Assembly: GCA_903813345.2 (NCBI GenBank) | Contig: CAIIXF020000001.1 | Coordinates: 40,641,366-40,705,365 of the forward strand | Source: Owenia fusiformis | Lineage: Eukaryota > Annelida > Polychaeta > Sabellida > Oweniidae | DNA: 64,000 nucleotides | Direction: 5' to 3' | In this document: in pieces, positions 11,585 to 22,044 of the stretch | Numbering within the stretch: position 1 is the first letter of the stretch | Layout: each line of letters starts with the position of its first letter | The notes under the pieces: model-generated | Seen by the model: only the letters and a program-made list of their open reading frames with translations | The model's database searches: none | What the model was told of the DNA's origin: nothing | Translations under genes and position numbers: made by a program

Positions 11585-11912
11585 CTTGATGTAAATTGGA
11601 TGTATACTAAAGTGTAAACTGAGTGTAAACTTAGGTGTAAATTAGCTCATTTGCATGTGAAATTGGTCACCTATTTACTGGGTGTAAAGTAAGTGTAAAC
11701 TGAGTGTAAACTTAAGTGAAAACTAAGTGCGAACTGGATGTAAAGTAGATGTAAACTTAAGTGTAAAGTGGGTGTATACTAAGGTGTAAACTGAGTGTAA
11801 ATTAAAGTGTAAATTAGCTCATTTGCATATGAAATTGGTCACCTATTTACTGGGTGTAAAGTAAGTATAAACTGAGTGTAAATTGTAGGTGTAAAGCCTT
11901 TGTAAATTTTGA
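11585..11912. repeat. GTGTAAA tandem block with 180-bp duplication
   Basis: Roughly 10-bp words such as AGTGTAAACTG, AGGTGTAAATT and AAGTGTAAAGT fill the block. Superimposed on this, a longer passage (TTAGCTCATTTGCAT, GTGAAATTGGTCACCTATTT, ACTGGGTGTAAAGTAAG) occurs twice, at about 11640-11700 and 11815-11880, a period near 175-180 bp. The block ends with TTTGATATGGGATGC. The 7375 copy starts near GCCATCCCAAAC, a possible matching end in inverse sense. Confidence 0.65.
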
Positions 11913-12396
11913 TATGGGATGCTTCCCATTTATGGTAATATTTCAAAAAGTATTAGACAAATGTATATGTTATGTTTTAGTATTATTTTGATTAAAAATA
12001 AATTTTCAATAGGATTAAAGCATAAAATATATTCAATCTCATGTAAAAGTAAACAAAAAAGACAAATTAGAATAAGAGGTATCAAGATGTTCTCTTTGAG
12101 TATTGCATTGTGGGTAATTATTCAAGAACACATCCCAATAAAAACATAATTTGTGGGAGAATGTTCACTTTCTGTATTGTCATAATTATGATGAATTCCA
12201 TTTTTCATTAAATTATCAACATATAGATAATCATGTTTTTATTTTTGAGTTATTTCTCTTAATCATCCATAAAAAGTACAAAATAAGATTTTCTTGGAAT
12301 GTGTACATTCTCCAATTTTGAAAACACAAAGGCAGTGCTTATGGATGAAATATTGGAAGTTGCCTACCCTTCTAGTTGAAAGCCCATGGATAAATT
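11913..12396. other. intergenic, no gene recognised
   Basis: Strongly AT-rich sequence without recognisable genes. The + strand frame at 11919-12149 is rich in Lys, Ile and Ser as expected from base composition and is not supported. Confidence 0.5.
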
Positions 12397-12560
12397 AATC
12401 ATGGATTAAAATTAAACTGGCTGGGCTCGTGATGAAATATTGCATGATTTTGTCAGGATTTCGTCTAAAATTAAAACAAACGGCTCTAAGAAAAATGGCG
12501 ATATTCGAAAACTGGACGAAATGTCATTATTGTCTGACATTAGTAACTGGCTGTAAATTC
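12397..12560 (+). repeat. dispersed repeat X, right-half copy with exon-like frame
   Basis: This matches the reverse complement of about 40180-40330. The shared landmarks are CTGGGCTC, GATGAAATATTGC, GTCAGGATTTCG, AACGGCTC and then an ATG context AAAAATGGCGATATT. The frame from 12495 reads MAIFENWTKCHYCLTL. In the 40-kb copy it reads MVIFENWTKCRYCLTLEEG and ends at a good donor. Here the similarity stops at ACATTAG, before the donor. The CxxC pair suggests a zinc knuckle. The family is not recognised. Confidence 0.6.
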
Positions 12561-12896
12561 TAAGTTAACGATCCAGAAGATGTGAACTAATATATTGATC
12601 ACTTCATGTGTGTTTTGGAATTTTTGGTGAGGTAATAAGACCAAAACTTGCAATTCAAATTGTGATGTGGAAAAATGGCGAACATTTGATTTCAAATTTT
12701 ATGATGCAGGGATTTATCTTTGGACGAAGGCCACAATATAGTGGCCTTAGAAGAAGGTAAACTTTTACGACATCAAAGATTATTGAGTTGTTCCGATAGG
12801 CGTAGTTCAAGTTGCATCATTTTTGTAAAATTCAATTTTTTGGATCGCTTAGCCACGATCATACTCCCCCCCCCAAACCTCTATACCGTCTGTTCT

Positions 12897-12955
12897 AACC
12901 AAACCCGTCTGGCCCACTTATCTACTCCTGACGTCGTAGATCTGGGCCAGACAAG
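12897..12955. repeat. CCCGTCTGGCCCA hairpin repeat, copy 1
   Basis: The imperfect hairpin opens AACCAAACCCGTCTGGCCCA and closes with CTGGGCCAGAC. Copies lie at 22924-22980 (inverse) and 34604-34694. Similarity between copies 1 and 2 continues on the inner side through GTCCAATGC and the TTTACTCC(A/G)GAAAAAAC block to about 12995, so this hairpin is part of a larger repeat. Confidence 0.65.
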
Positions 12956-12959
12956 GTCC

Positions 12960-13742
12960 AATGCTAAAAAGGGGGATTTACTCCAGAAAAAACATGTCGC
13001 TGAATCATCACTTATTATTCATTCCCTATTAGCCATCCAACCAAAACATTGGGTACCATGTAAACCCAAGTCTTTATTTGAAATAAAGAGAACATAACTT
13101 ACGCGTTAATGTGGTGTTTTGTTTGTTATATTGATGTTGAAATGGGCACAACATTTCGTCAATATTTCGTCAGTTCTCTGCACTGAATAAAGTCACGTGA
13201 TGTGATGTAACACGAGTGTGACGCGATAATTTTTAAACTTTCATGGAACGAAAATACATTTCCCGGGAATCAATACATTCCAAATATTACGATTTGTTAT
13301 CAAAACGTAGATTACTTTATAAAACAGACATGTCTGTGTTGTATTTAAACTGGAAAGAAAAATGGTGGACATTAAATACGATTTTTCAATTTGTTGAACT
13401 GACGGAATGTAGTACTGAACGAAATAAGCAGCCGAGACTTCTCGATATTCTACGAGATCACGAACAGATTGCAGAAGAATTTTTCTTTTTGCTGCGTTTA
13501 GAGGTTTCGTTCTTATTTATTAGCCGTCATCCAGCGATGGAAACCTAATATGTAAATACAAAGTTTGATACAAGGAACAAACACGTATGTCAAAGCCCAA
13601 GTATACTTGGCTACCCATCTATTCTGACTCTTGCCGAAGTATACTGACCTGACCTAAGTATTCTTAGTTTACTTATTTCTTCGAATACACTCGATAGATG
13701 TCCACGTTAGTTTTTTAATCATTTTGTAGTTGGATTTATTTT
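12960..13742 (+). repeat. longer repeat family A, copy 1
   Basis: Two separated blocks match the reverse complement of 22675-22925. The first is 12896-12995 (ending TTTACTCCAGAAAA). The second is 13590-13742, with AAGTATACTTGGCTACCCAT, ATTCTGACTCTTGCCGAAGT, CTCGATAGATGTCC and TTTTTTAATCATTT. The 600 bp between the blocks here, including the frame at 13243-13548, is missing or replaced at 22.8 kb. This copy therefore carries extra internal sequence, or the other copy is internally deleted. Confidence 0.6.
13243..13548 (+). CDS. uncharacterised ORF, 101 aa
   Basis: The frame starts ATGGAACGA after a CACGTGATGTGATG stretch (about 13195-13208). The protein has a Trp pair (KEKWWTLN), a charged middle (TERNKQPRLLDILRDHEQIA) and a hydrophobic end. 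No domain is recognised. It sits in the part of repeat family A that is absent from the 22.8-kb copy, so it may be an element-encoded exon. Its composition is more protein-like than neighbouring frames, but there is no independent support. Confidence 0.3.
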   Translation: MERKYISRESIHSKYYDLLSKRRLLYKTDMSVLYLNWKEKWWTLNTIFQFVELTECSTERNKQPRLLDILRDHEQIAEEFFFLLRLEVSFLFISRHPAMET

Positions 13743-14689
13743 ATTAAAAAGGTGGCTCTTGTTATTCTGGTAGAGTTTTATATTTTTACTTCATTGATGT
13801 TATAAGTTACGTTACGTTACGTCATATTACGGCTTCATCACTGGTTGTTATTTCTACTTTTATATAAGTAATTTCAGGTTCCGACTTCCATATGTTTTTA
13901 TAAAAGGCAGTTTCCTATCATATAAGGGTCACTATGAATAAAATATCTTATTAATCGTGGATATTGGATTGTTACAATAACATTTTGGTAGGTGGGAGAT
14001 GTTGTTCTTTGTGCGTTAACCAGAATTATGCTGGGGATTCTTTTTCTTTTCTATGACTGATTCAATCAATGCTAGAACTAAATCACCAATAAATTGATAA
14101 AGCTATCTCGTAATGTGAGTCATGCAATTAAGGCACAATACAAGTTAATAGTTTCAATGATATTTTCTTTATTACATATAACCTTACATGTAACATATGG
14201 ACATAATATTTACATTTTCTAGATTATACAATCAGTATTGTAGATCATACGTGCTGCTTTTATTTCCATAATGATAGGGAAAACCTTTGGTGCTCCTATT
14301 AATATCAACATGTTATCTTTAAAGTATACAATACGTGTATATTTATTATTTAATAAATTTCAAATATACACACCCTATGGATTTAAAGTAGCACAATTTA
14401 TTCAGAATATGTAGCATTTTTACCGTCTGATTATTTATCTCATAGTATTTTCAATAGGCGATTATTTCCTATTCTACATACACAAGAAAAAAGAGTGAGT
14501 CTAATTCTTTAAATAATGTCAGGAATTAAAAAAAATCAGAAATACAGATACTGACCCTTTAAGTATAAAATACAATGATAATAAAATAGGCGAGTATACT
14601 GTGTATCACTTAATCACTTTTATTACAATATATCATACATGGTTACAAAATATCTTATAATATACAGGGTGGGCCAAAAACACCCCTAG
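13743..14689. other. intergenic, no gene recognised
   Basis: AT-rich DNA. A short GTTACGTTACGTTACGTCAT run lies near 13808-13825. No gene, exon or bounded element was seen. Confidence 0.5.
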
Positions 14690-14975
14690 TCAATATTATT
14701 TTTTAACAGAAACACCAACCAACAATGATATATCATTTTAAAGATTTAATTTAATTCGCAATAAAATGATATATAACAGAATAATTTTCAACAACCCTGA
14801 ATTGCAACTGAATTGCCAAATGAATAGGCGCAGTGCATGGCAAAATATGTTAAGCCATCTAGTATTTTTTTAACTGATACCCTTCTAAGATATGAGATCT
14901 ATTAAAAAAGGCGCATCATCAACAACGTGCAAGAGTCAATGTTTTTCCTATAAATCGGGCAACAATGGTCTACAC
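14690..14975 (+). repeat. dispersed repeat Y, copy 1
   Basis: It begins near TACAGGGTGGGCCAAAAA. The part from AACTGAATTGCCAAATGAAT (about 14807) to TATAAATCGGGCAACAATG (about 14970) matches 25057-25225 in the same orientation with few differences by eye. A diverged relative lies at 21948-22030 (AAATGAATAGGTGCACGTTA, then TCTTAACTGATACGCATC). No coding potential was seen, so it is probably non-autonomous. Confidence 0.7.
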
Positions 14976-15292
14976 GACCTGTAATAAATAGGTATAAGGG
15001 ACGTTATTATCACAATACTAATGACATTGCTCACTTTTTAAAGTTAATTTCCATGCGTTATACAAAAAATAATCGAATTAAATTAATATTGGATGGAGGG
15101 GGGATAGGATGGAGGGGGGATAACGTTTATATAAGACATGATAAGACATGCTACTTGAATTTATTCTTATGACTCCAAATTTTCCCATTTTTCATTCTCC
15201 AGAGATACAATATCCAGTTCCTTACTGGGGTACTGAGTTTAGTTTTTTTCAACTACACGAGTTCTTGTGAATTTGTTCCATCGTAAAGACAT

Positions 15293-15435
15293 ATAAATCT
15301 AGCGTCCTGAAACGTTTTAGCTAATATTATTAGCCGAGAGCTCTTTAGAAAATCTGGATTTACATTACATTCGTAAAACGTGTTAACGCTAAAACGTTTT
15401 AGCCAAGACGTCTTAGGGATCTAGTGTAAATTCAA
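15293..15435. repeat. small inverted-repeat element beside the OTU fragment
   Basis: The arms CTAGCGTCCTGAAACGTTTT (15299-15318) and, on the other strand, CTAGATCCCTAAGACGTCTT (from about 15424) are similar, followed on both sides by GCTAA. Inside are the near-palindromes AGCCGAGAGCTC and GCTAAAACGTTTTAGCC. The right boundary falls at the point where the OTU-like frame ends, so the insertion may have truncated that gene or exon. Confidence 0.45.
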
Positions 15436-15677
15436 CAACTATGATGCTTCAGTTGGTTAACCAATGCATTGAACAGGCAATTACCATCACCATCATTTTC
15501 TATAACTCTAAGGCCGTGATTTGCTGCTGTCTCCGCCATTGTCTGCTCTTTGTCATTTCCACTAATCATAGATTCCAACAATGCGCGTTGCAGCGCATAA
15601 AAGTTGAGCAAATCCTCTGAATAATAAAAAATAAAATTCTTCGCATTAACAACAGGTTTTTGCAAAAACGGGAACAT
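15432..15677 (-). pseudogene. OTU-protease-like N-terminal fragment
   Basis: The 81-residue frame ends in VIENDGDGNCLFNALVNQLK. This is the OTU cysteine-protease signature: D64 and C67 of the DGNC motif correspond to the catalytic Asp and Cys, followed by the usual LFNAL helix. OTU enzymes remove ubiquitin, but OTU domains also occur in mobile elements. The domain needs about 100 further residues and a C-terminal His. Here it stops two residues after LKHHS, next to the inverted repeat at 15293-15435. On the minus strand TTTATTATTCAG (about 15637) could be an acceptor opening the exon at AGGATTTGCTC. It is either a truncated relic or one exon whose partner I cannot find. Confidence 0.5.
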
Positions 15678-15739
15678 TAGTGAATCTCATATAAAAAAAT
15701 GTGGCGCACTATGACAACACAATCGTTAAAAAGACATAG

Positions 15740-16000
15740 TATGAGGACAAAATGCTGAAAATTAAGTTTCTAGTTTCAAGTTACTTCCAAAATTTGGTTG
15801 AGTTGAACAGTGTACAGTGGATGAGAAACTATCGTTTATTACATTTGCACTTTCTGTACCTTGCATTTGACTTCTCATTCTCCGACAAGTTCTCAACACC
15901 TCCTTCCTGTTGCAGCCCTAACCTTAATCACAAAGTATAAGAAGGCATGTATAGTTATATCAAAGATTACATCAGCAAAGAATAGTAATAGTATAAGTAG
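15740..16000. other. spacer before the minisatellite
   Basis: The + strand frame 15752-15940 has no recognisable family. Nothing else was seen. Confidence 0.45.
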
Positions 16001-16001
16001 T

Positions 16002-17968
16002 AAGTGTTCCGACTTTAACAACTGATTGAAGCAAGTGTTTCAACTTTTACATCTGATTGACCAAAGTGTTCCGACTTTTACAACTAATTGAAGAAAGTGT
16101 TCCTACTTTTACAATTGATTGACCAAAGTGTTCCGACTTTTAAATCTGATTGACCAAAGTGTTCCGACTTTTACAACTAATTGAAGAAAGTGTTCCTACT
16201 TTTACAATTGATTGACCAAAGTGTTCCGACTTTTAAATCTGATTGACCAAAGTGTTCCGACTTTAACAACTAATTGAAGAAAGTGTTCCGATTTTTACAA
16301 CTAATTGAAGAAAGTGTTCCGATTTTTACAACTAATTGAAGAAAGTGTTCCTACGTTTACATCTGATTGACCAAAGTGTTCCATCTTTTACATCTGATTG
16401 ACCAAAGTGTTCCGACTTTTACAATTAATTGAAGAAAGTGTTCCGACTTTTACAACTAATTGAAGAAAGTGTTCCTATGTTTACATCTGATTGACCAAAG
16501 TGTTCCGACTTTTACAACTAATTGAAGAAAGTGTTCCTACTTTTACAATTGATTGACCAAAGTGTTCCGACTTTTAAATCTGATTGACCAAAGTGTTCCG
16601 ACTTTAACAACTAATTGAAGAAAGTGTTCCGATTTTTACAACTAATTGAAGAAAGTGTTCCTATGTTTACATCTGATTGACCAAAGTGTTCCGACTTTTA
16701 CATCTGATTGACCATAGTGTTCCATCTTTTACATCTGATTGACCAAAGTATTCCGACTTTTACAACTAATTGAAGAAAGTGTTCCTTCTTTTACAATTGA
16801 TTGACCAAAGTGTTCCGACTTTTAAATCTGATTGACCAAAGTGTTCCGACTTTTACAACTAATTGAAGAAAGTGTTTACGTTTACAATTGATTGATCAAA
16901 GTGTTCCCACTTTTACATCTGATTGATCAAAGTAATCAAACTTTTATAACTGATTGACCAAAGTGTTCCGACTTTAACATCTGATTGAAGCAAGTGTTCC
17001 GACTTTTCCATCTGATTGACCAAAGTGTTACAATTAACTGATTGAAGAAAGTTTTCCAACTTCTAAAATTGATTGTCCAAAGTGTTCCGACTTTTACATC
17101 TGATTGACCAAAGTGTTCCGACTTTTACAACTTATCGAAGAAAGTGTTCCTACTTTTACAATTGATTGACCAAAGTGCTCCGACTTTTCCATCTGATTGA
17201 CCAAAGGGTTCCAACTTTAGCATCTGATTGACCAAAGTGTTCCAACTTTTACATCTAATTGACCAAAGTGTTCCGACTTTAACATCTGATTGACCAAAGT
17301 GCAACTGATTGAAGAAAGTGTACCTACTTTCACAATTGATTGACCAAAGTGTTCCGACTTTCAAATCTGATTGATCAAAGTAATCAAACTTTTACAAATG
17401 ATTGACCAAAGTGTTCCGACTTTAACATATGATTGAAGCAAGTGTTCCGACTTTTCCATCTGATTGACCAAAGTGTTACAATTAACTGATTGAAGAAAGT
17501 TTTCCAACTTCTAAAATTGATTGTCCAAAGTGTTCCGACTTTTACATCTGATTGACCAAAGTGTTCCGACTTTTACAACTTATTGAAGAAAGTGTTCCTA
17601 CTTTTACAATTGATTGACCAAAGTGCTCCGACTTTTCCATCTGATTAACCAAAGGGTTCCGACTTTAGCATCTGATTGACCATAGTGTTCCGACTTGTAA
17701 TATTGATTGACTAAAGTGTTCCAACTTTTACATCTAATTGACCAAAGTGTTCCGACTTTAACATCTGATTGACCAAAGTGCAACTGATTGAAGAAAGTGT
17801 ACCTACTTTCACAATTGATTGACCAAAGTGTTCCGACTTTCAAATCTGATTGATCAAAGTAATCCTACTTTTACAAATGATTGACCAAAGTGTTCCGACT
17901 TTGAAATCTGATTGACCAAATGTTTAGAACACTTCGACTTTGAAATCTGATTGACCAAATGTTTAGAA
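16002..17968 (+). repeat. 31-bp minisatellite array, left (forward) half
   Basis: Tandem units of about 31 bp have the form AAGTGTTCCGACTTTTACAA followed by CTGATTGACCA. Variants alternate between GATTGACC and AATTGAAG in the second half of the unit. About 63 units are present. A higher-order period is visible: a marked set of variants (AAAGTAATC, GTTACAATTAACTGATTG, CAAAGGGTTCC) recurs at offsets of 448 and 479 bp, which differ by exactly one 31-bp unit. The long minus-strand frames in the array are by-products, since three units make 31 codons. Confidence 0.9.
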
Positions 17969-20290
17969 CACTTTGGCCAATTAAAGTATAAATACTTTGG
18001 TCAATCAATTGTAGAAGTAGGAACACTTTGGTCAATCAGATGTCAAAGTCAGAACACTTTGGTCAATCAGATGTAAAAGTCAGAACGCTTTGGTCAATCC
18101 GTTATAGAAGTCGGAACCCTTTGGTCAATCAGTGATAAAAGTTTGAATTCTTTGGTCAATCAGTTGTAAATGTCGGAACACTTTCATCAATCAGCTGAAG
18201 AAGTCAGAATACTTTGGTCAATCAGTTTTTTAAGTCTGAACATTTTGCTCAATCAGCTGTAGAAGTTGGAGCACTTTGGTCAATCAGTTACTAGAAGTCT
18301 AAACACTTTGGGCAATTAGCTTTTAAAGTCGGAACATTTTGGTCAATTTGTGATAAAAGTTGGAATTCTTTGGTCAATCAGTTATAAATGTCAGAACACT
18401 TTGGTCAATCAGCTGGAAAAGTCGGAACACTTTGGTCAATCAGTTGTAGAAGTCTAAAGGCTTTGGTCAATCAGATGTAAAAGTCGGAACACTTTGGTCA
18501 ATCAGCTGTAGAAGTTTGAACACTTCAATCAATTAGAACACTTTTGTCAATCAGCTGTAAAAGCCAGAACACTTTGGTCAATCAGTTGTAGAAGTCTTAA
18601 CACTTTGGTCAATTAGCTTTAAAAGTCTGAACACTTTGGTCAATCAGTGATAAAAGTTGAAATTCTTTGCCAATCAGTTGTAAATGTCGGAACACTTCCG
18701 TCAATCAGCTGAAGAAGTCAGAACTTTTTGGTCAATCAGTTTTTTAAGTCTGAACATTTTGCTCAATCAGCTGTAGAAGTCGATACACTTTGGTCAATCA
18801 GTTGTAGAAGTCTAAACACTTTGGTCAATTAGCTTTTAAAGTCGGAACATTTTGGTCAATCAGTGATAAAAGTTGGAATTCTTTGGTCAATCAGTTATAA
18901 ATGTCAGAACACTTTGGTCAATCAGCTGGAAAAGTCGGAACACTTTGGTCAATCAGTTGTAGAAGTCTAAACACTTTGGTCAATCAGATGTAAAAGTCGG
19001 AACACTTCGGTCAATCAGCTGTAGAAGTGGGAACACTTCAATCAATTAGAACACTTTTGTCAATCAGCTGTACAAGTCGGAACACTTTGGTCAATCAGTT
19101 GTAGAAGTCTTAACACTTTGGTCAATTAGCTTTAAAAGTCTAAACACTTTGGTCAATCAGATGTAAAAGTCGGAACACTTTGGTCAATCAGCTGTAGAAG
19201 TTTGAACACTTCAATCAATTAGAACACTTTTGTCAATCAGCTGTACAAGTCGGAACACTTTGGTCAATCAGCTGTAGAAGTTTGAACACTTCAATCAATT
19301 AGAACACTTTTGTTAATCAGCTGTACAAGTCGGAACACTTTGGTCAATCAGTTGTAGAAGTCTTAACACTTTAGTCAATTAGCTTTAAAAGTCTAAACAC
19401 TTTGGTCAATCAGATGTAAAAGTCGGAACACTTTGGTCAATCAGCTGTAGAAGTTTGAACACTTCAATCACTCAGAACACTTTTGTCAATCAGCTGTACA
19501 AGTCGGAACACTTTGGTCAGTTGTAGAAGTCTTAACACTTTGGTCAATTAGCTTTAAAAGTCAGAACACTTTGGTCAATCAGTGATAAAAGTTGGAATTC
19601 TTTGCCAATCAGTTGTAAATGTTGGAACACTTCCGTCAATCAGCTGAAGAAGTCAGAACACTTTGGATAAATCAGTTTTTGAAGTCAGAACATTTTGGTC
19701 AGTCAGTTGTAGAAGTCTAAGCACTTTAGTCAATCAGCTATAAAAGTCGGAACACTTTGGTCAAGCCTGTGTTGAAGTTTGAACATTTCGGTCAATTAGA
19801 ACACTTTGGTCAATCAGTTGTAGAAATCTGAACACTTTGGTCAATCAGTTGTAAAAATCGGAACACTTTGGTCAATCAGCTGTAGAAGTGGAAACACTTC
19901 GGTCAATCAGCTGTTAAAGTCGGAACACTTTGGTCAATCAGTTGTAGAAGTCTAAACATTTTGCTCAATCAGCTGTAGAAGTCGAAACACTTTGGTCAAT
20001 CAGCTGGAAAAGTTGGAACACATTGGTCAATCAGTTGTAGAAGTCTGAACACTTTGGTCAATTAGTTGTAAAAATCGGAACACTTTGGTCAATCAGCTGT
20101 AGAAGTGGAAACACTTTGGTCAATCAGCTGTTAAAGTCGGAACATTTTGGTCAATCAGTTGTAGAAGTCTAAACATTTTGCTCAATCAGCTGTAGAAGTC
20201 GAAACACTTTGGTCAATCAGCTGGAAAAGTTGGAACACTTTCAATCAGTTGTAGAAGTCTTAGAGCACTCAGTTTGGTCAATTAGTTTTA
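17969..20290 (-). repeat. 31-bp minisatellite array, right (inverted) half
   Basis: The unit here is the reverse complement of the left array: GGAACACTTTGGTCAATCAG followed by TTGTAGAAGTC. It runs about 2.3 kb, roughly 75 units. The switch of orientation falls around 17960-18000, where AACACTTTGGCCAATTAAAG replaces the forward unit. It has its own higher-order repeats: blocks with CAATTAGCTTTAAAAGTC recur at about 18614, 19128, 19381 and 19550, and 19128/19381 are nearly identical over 253 bp. It ends in degenerate units before GAATCATTGAAAAATG. Confidence 0.9.
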
Positions 20291-20875
20291 GAATCATTGA
20301 AAAATGGGACATTTTATTCAGTCATGGTAGTTATGTACTAAATGCGAATACATCTTTGGGATTATTGTTGTTGTTGGTGCTATGCTTTTTGAAACCCGTG
20401 GAAAGTCAGGTTCTTTTAGCCTCGATTACTCAACTACTACAAAAATTCTAGCAATGTTATATTTATCAAGTCGCATCCTCAGGCTTGGATGAGATATAAT
20501 TAAACAATGACAATACAATCATTAAAATGTTTGATTTTAAATGTTTTTCATTTAGTATTTGCTTTATTATTTCAAAACTACTCACTGAAAGATATTTCTG
20601 TTCCTCGTATTGTAGTTTGTGACTTTGCACAATCGGCCTCCTCGGTCTTGCTTTGCAGAACAGCTTGTACATATTACACATGACCTTAGAGTTTGTGTCT
20701 CAGGTTTCCAGTTACAAAAAATCTTGATGTATTAAACAGATAAAAACATGTTTTCAACTAGTATGCTTTAGAAGTGTTAAATGTACTACATTATAGCATT
20801 ACTTCTAATCTCGGCATGTTTGTATTCATAGACTAATTAAGAGACTTGTAACATAGATACAGATGAGTTCATCTG
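20291..20875. other. intergenic, no gene recognised
   Basis: Short frames at 20209-20451 (+, half inside the array) and 20466-20681 (-) have no recognisable family. There is no exon chain or element boundary. Confidence 0.5.
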
Positions 20876-21724
20876 CACCCTATGCAGACAGAGCCTGTAG
20901 GAAATATTGGGTGCGGCGCAAATGAGCGGAGGGTGCGGAGCTAACGGTCATTTTTGAATTTAAAATTGGGATATTTCTGAAACTAAGCCGTTTTGGGACT
21001 TCAAATATACCAAGATATGTGTATTTGACACCAAATATCAATAAAATTGTGAAAATAGTATTGCAATTCATTTTATAGCGACGCAGTATGCCTTAAACAT
21101 TTCCCAGACCTATATATTTTGAGACTATCCTTTTAATACTGCGTCCCCAGCATTCATAAAAAATGGTGTTCAAGATACACTACCCATGCAAATTATTTTT
21201 GCATCTTGGAAGCCAGGCAGTATCTGTGTGATTTTATAAAAATTCGGAAATGTTCTTCAGATATGAGCCCCCTTAAATATTGGGTGCGGAGCTACGTTTA
21301 TGGAGCTGCTCCGCACCCAATATTTAGAGGGGGCTCATATCTGAAAAAATTTCCGAATTTTTATAAAATCACACAGATACTGCCTGGCTTCCAAGATGCA
21401 AAAATAATTTGTATAGATAGTGCACCTTGTACACCATTTTTTATGAATGCTGGGGACTCAGTATTAAAAGGATAATTTCAAAATATATAGGTCTGGGAAA
21501 GGTTTAAGGCACACTGCGTCGCTATAGAATGAATTGCGCTACTATTTTCACAATTGTATTGATATTTGGTGTCAAATACACATATCTTGGTATATTTGAA
21601 GTCCCAAAACGGCTTAGTTTCAGAAATATCCCAAATTTAAATTAAAAAATAACCGTTAGCTCCGCACCCTCCGCTCATTTGCTCCGCACCCAATATTTCC
21701 CACAGGCTCTGTCTGCATAGGGTG
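20876..21724. mobile_element. 849-bp near-perfect palindrome (foldback)
   Basis: The left end CACCCTATGCAGACAGAGCC is matched by the right end GGCTCTGTCTGCATAGGGTG. The arms remain paired through the GTGCGGAGCTAACGGT block, TATCTTGGTATATTTGAAGT, ATCTTGGAAGCCAGGCAGTA and CTCATATCTGA up to a centre near 21290-21305 (GGAGCTACGTTTATGGAGCTGC). Arms are about 420 bp with few mismatches by eye, so the element is young or kept homogeneous. The CTCCGCACCCAATATTT motif occurs four times, twice at the ends and twice at the centre. No transposase was found. The + strand frame 21206-21475 is a by-product. No clear target duplication is seen. Confidence 0.85.
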
Positions 21725-21947
21725 TATTGAAAAATCTAAATTACACGAAGAGCGCTGAGCAGGCTGATATGGTGACCAAGATTTAAATATTGAAAATTCT
21801 TGTAGCTAATTTTACTGAAATTCAAACATATTTTGTCTGATAAATTCAACGCTGATCCGACTCTGACCCTCTCAGGTTTGATGTTTATAACAAGTTCAGC
21901 CGATTTCTCCTAGAAAAAACAAGATGCATTTTGTCACGTGAAAGTTT

Positions 21948-22040
21948 ACAAATTATTCGCTAAATGAATAGGTGCACGTTATGGTTAAAGGTTTTAGATT
22001 TTTCTTAACTGATACGCATCAAGGAGTGGTAGTCTACAAG
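21948..22040 (+). repeat. dispersed repeat Y, diverged copy
   Basis: AAATGAATAGGTGCACGTTA, TTTAGATTTTTCTTAACTGA and TACGCATCAAGG parallel the order of words in the copies at 14807-14970 and 25057-25225, but with many differences. It is probably an older member of the family. Confidence 0.45.
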
Positions 22041-22044
22041 TAGT

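Noticed and set aside
12720-13097. 125-codon plus-strand frame.
   Set aside because: It crosses the CCCGTCTGGCCCA hairpin and other repeat DNA, and the related copy at 22.9 kb does not preserve it.
17125-17843. Two 79-codon minus-strand frames with repeated KVGTLWSI words, looking like a repeat protein.
   Set aside because: They are translations of the 31-bp minisatellite (three units give 31 codons) and are nearly identical copies at a 479-bp offset. Nothing else supports coding.
16002-20290. Regularly spaced repeats resembling a CRISPR array.
   Set aside because: Units are contiguous without unique spacers, and the window is clearly animal nuclear DNA.
21206-21475. 89-codon frame in the 849-bp palindrome.
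   Set aside because: It spans the centre of the palindrome. The translation reads the two arms in turn and has no recognisable domain.
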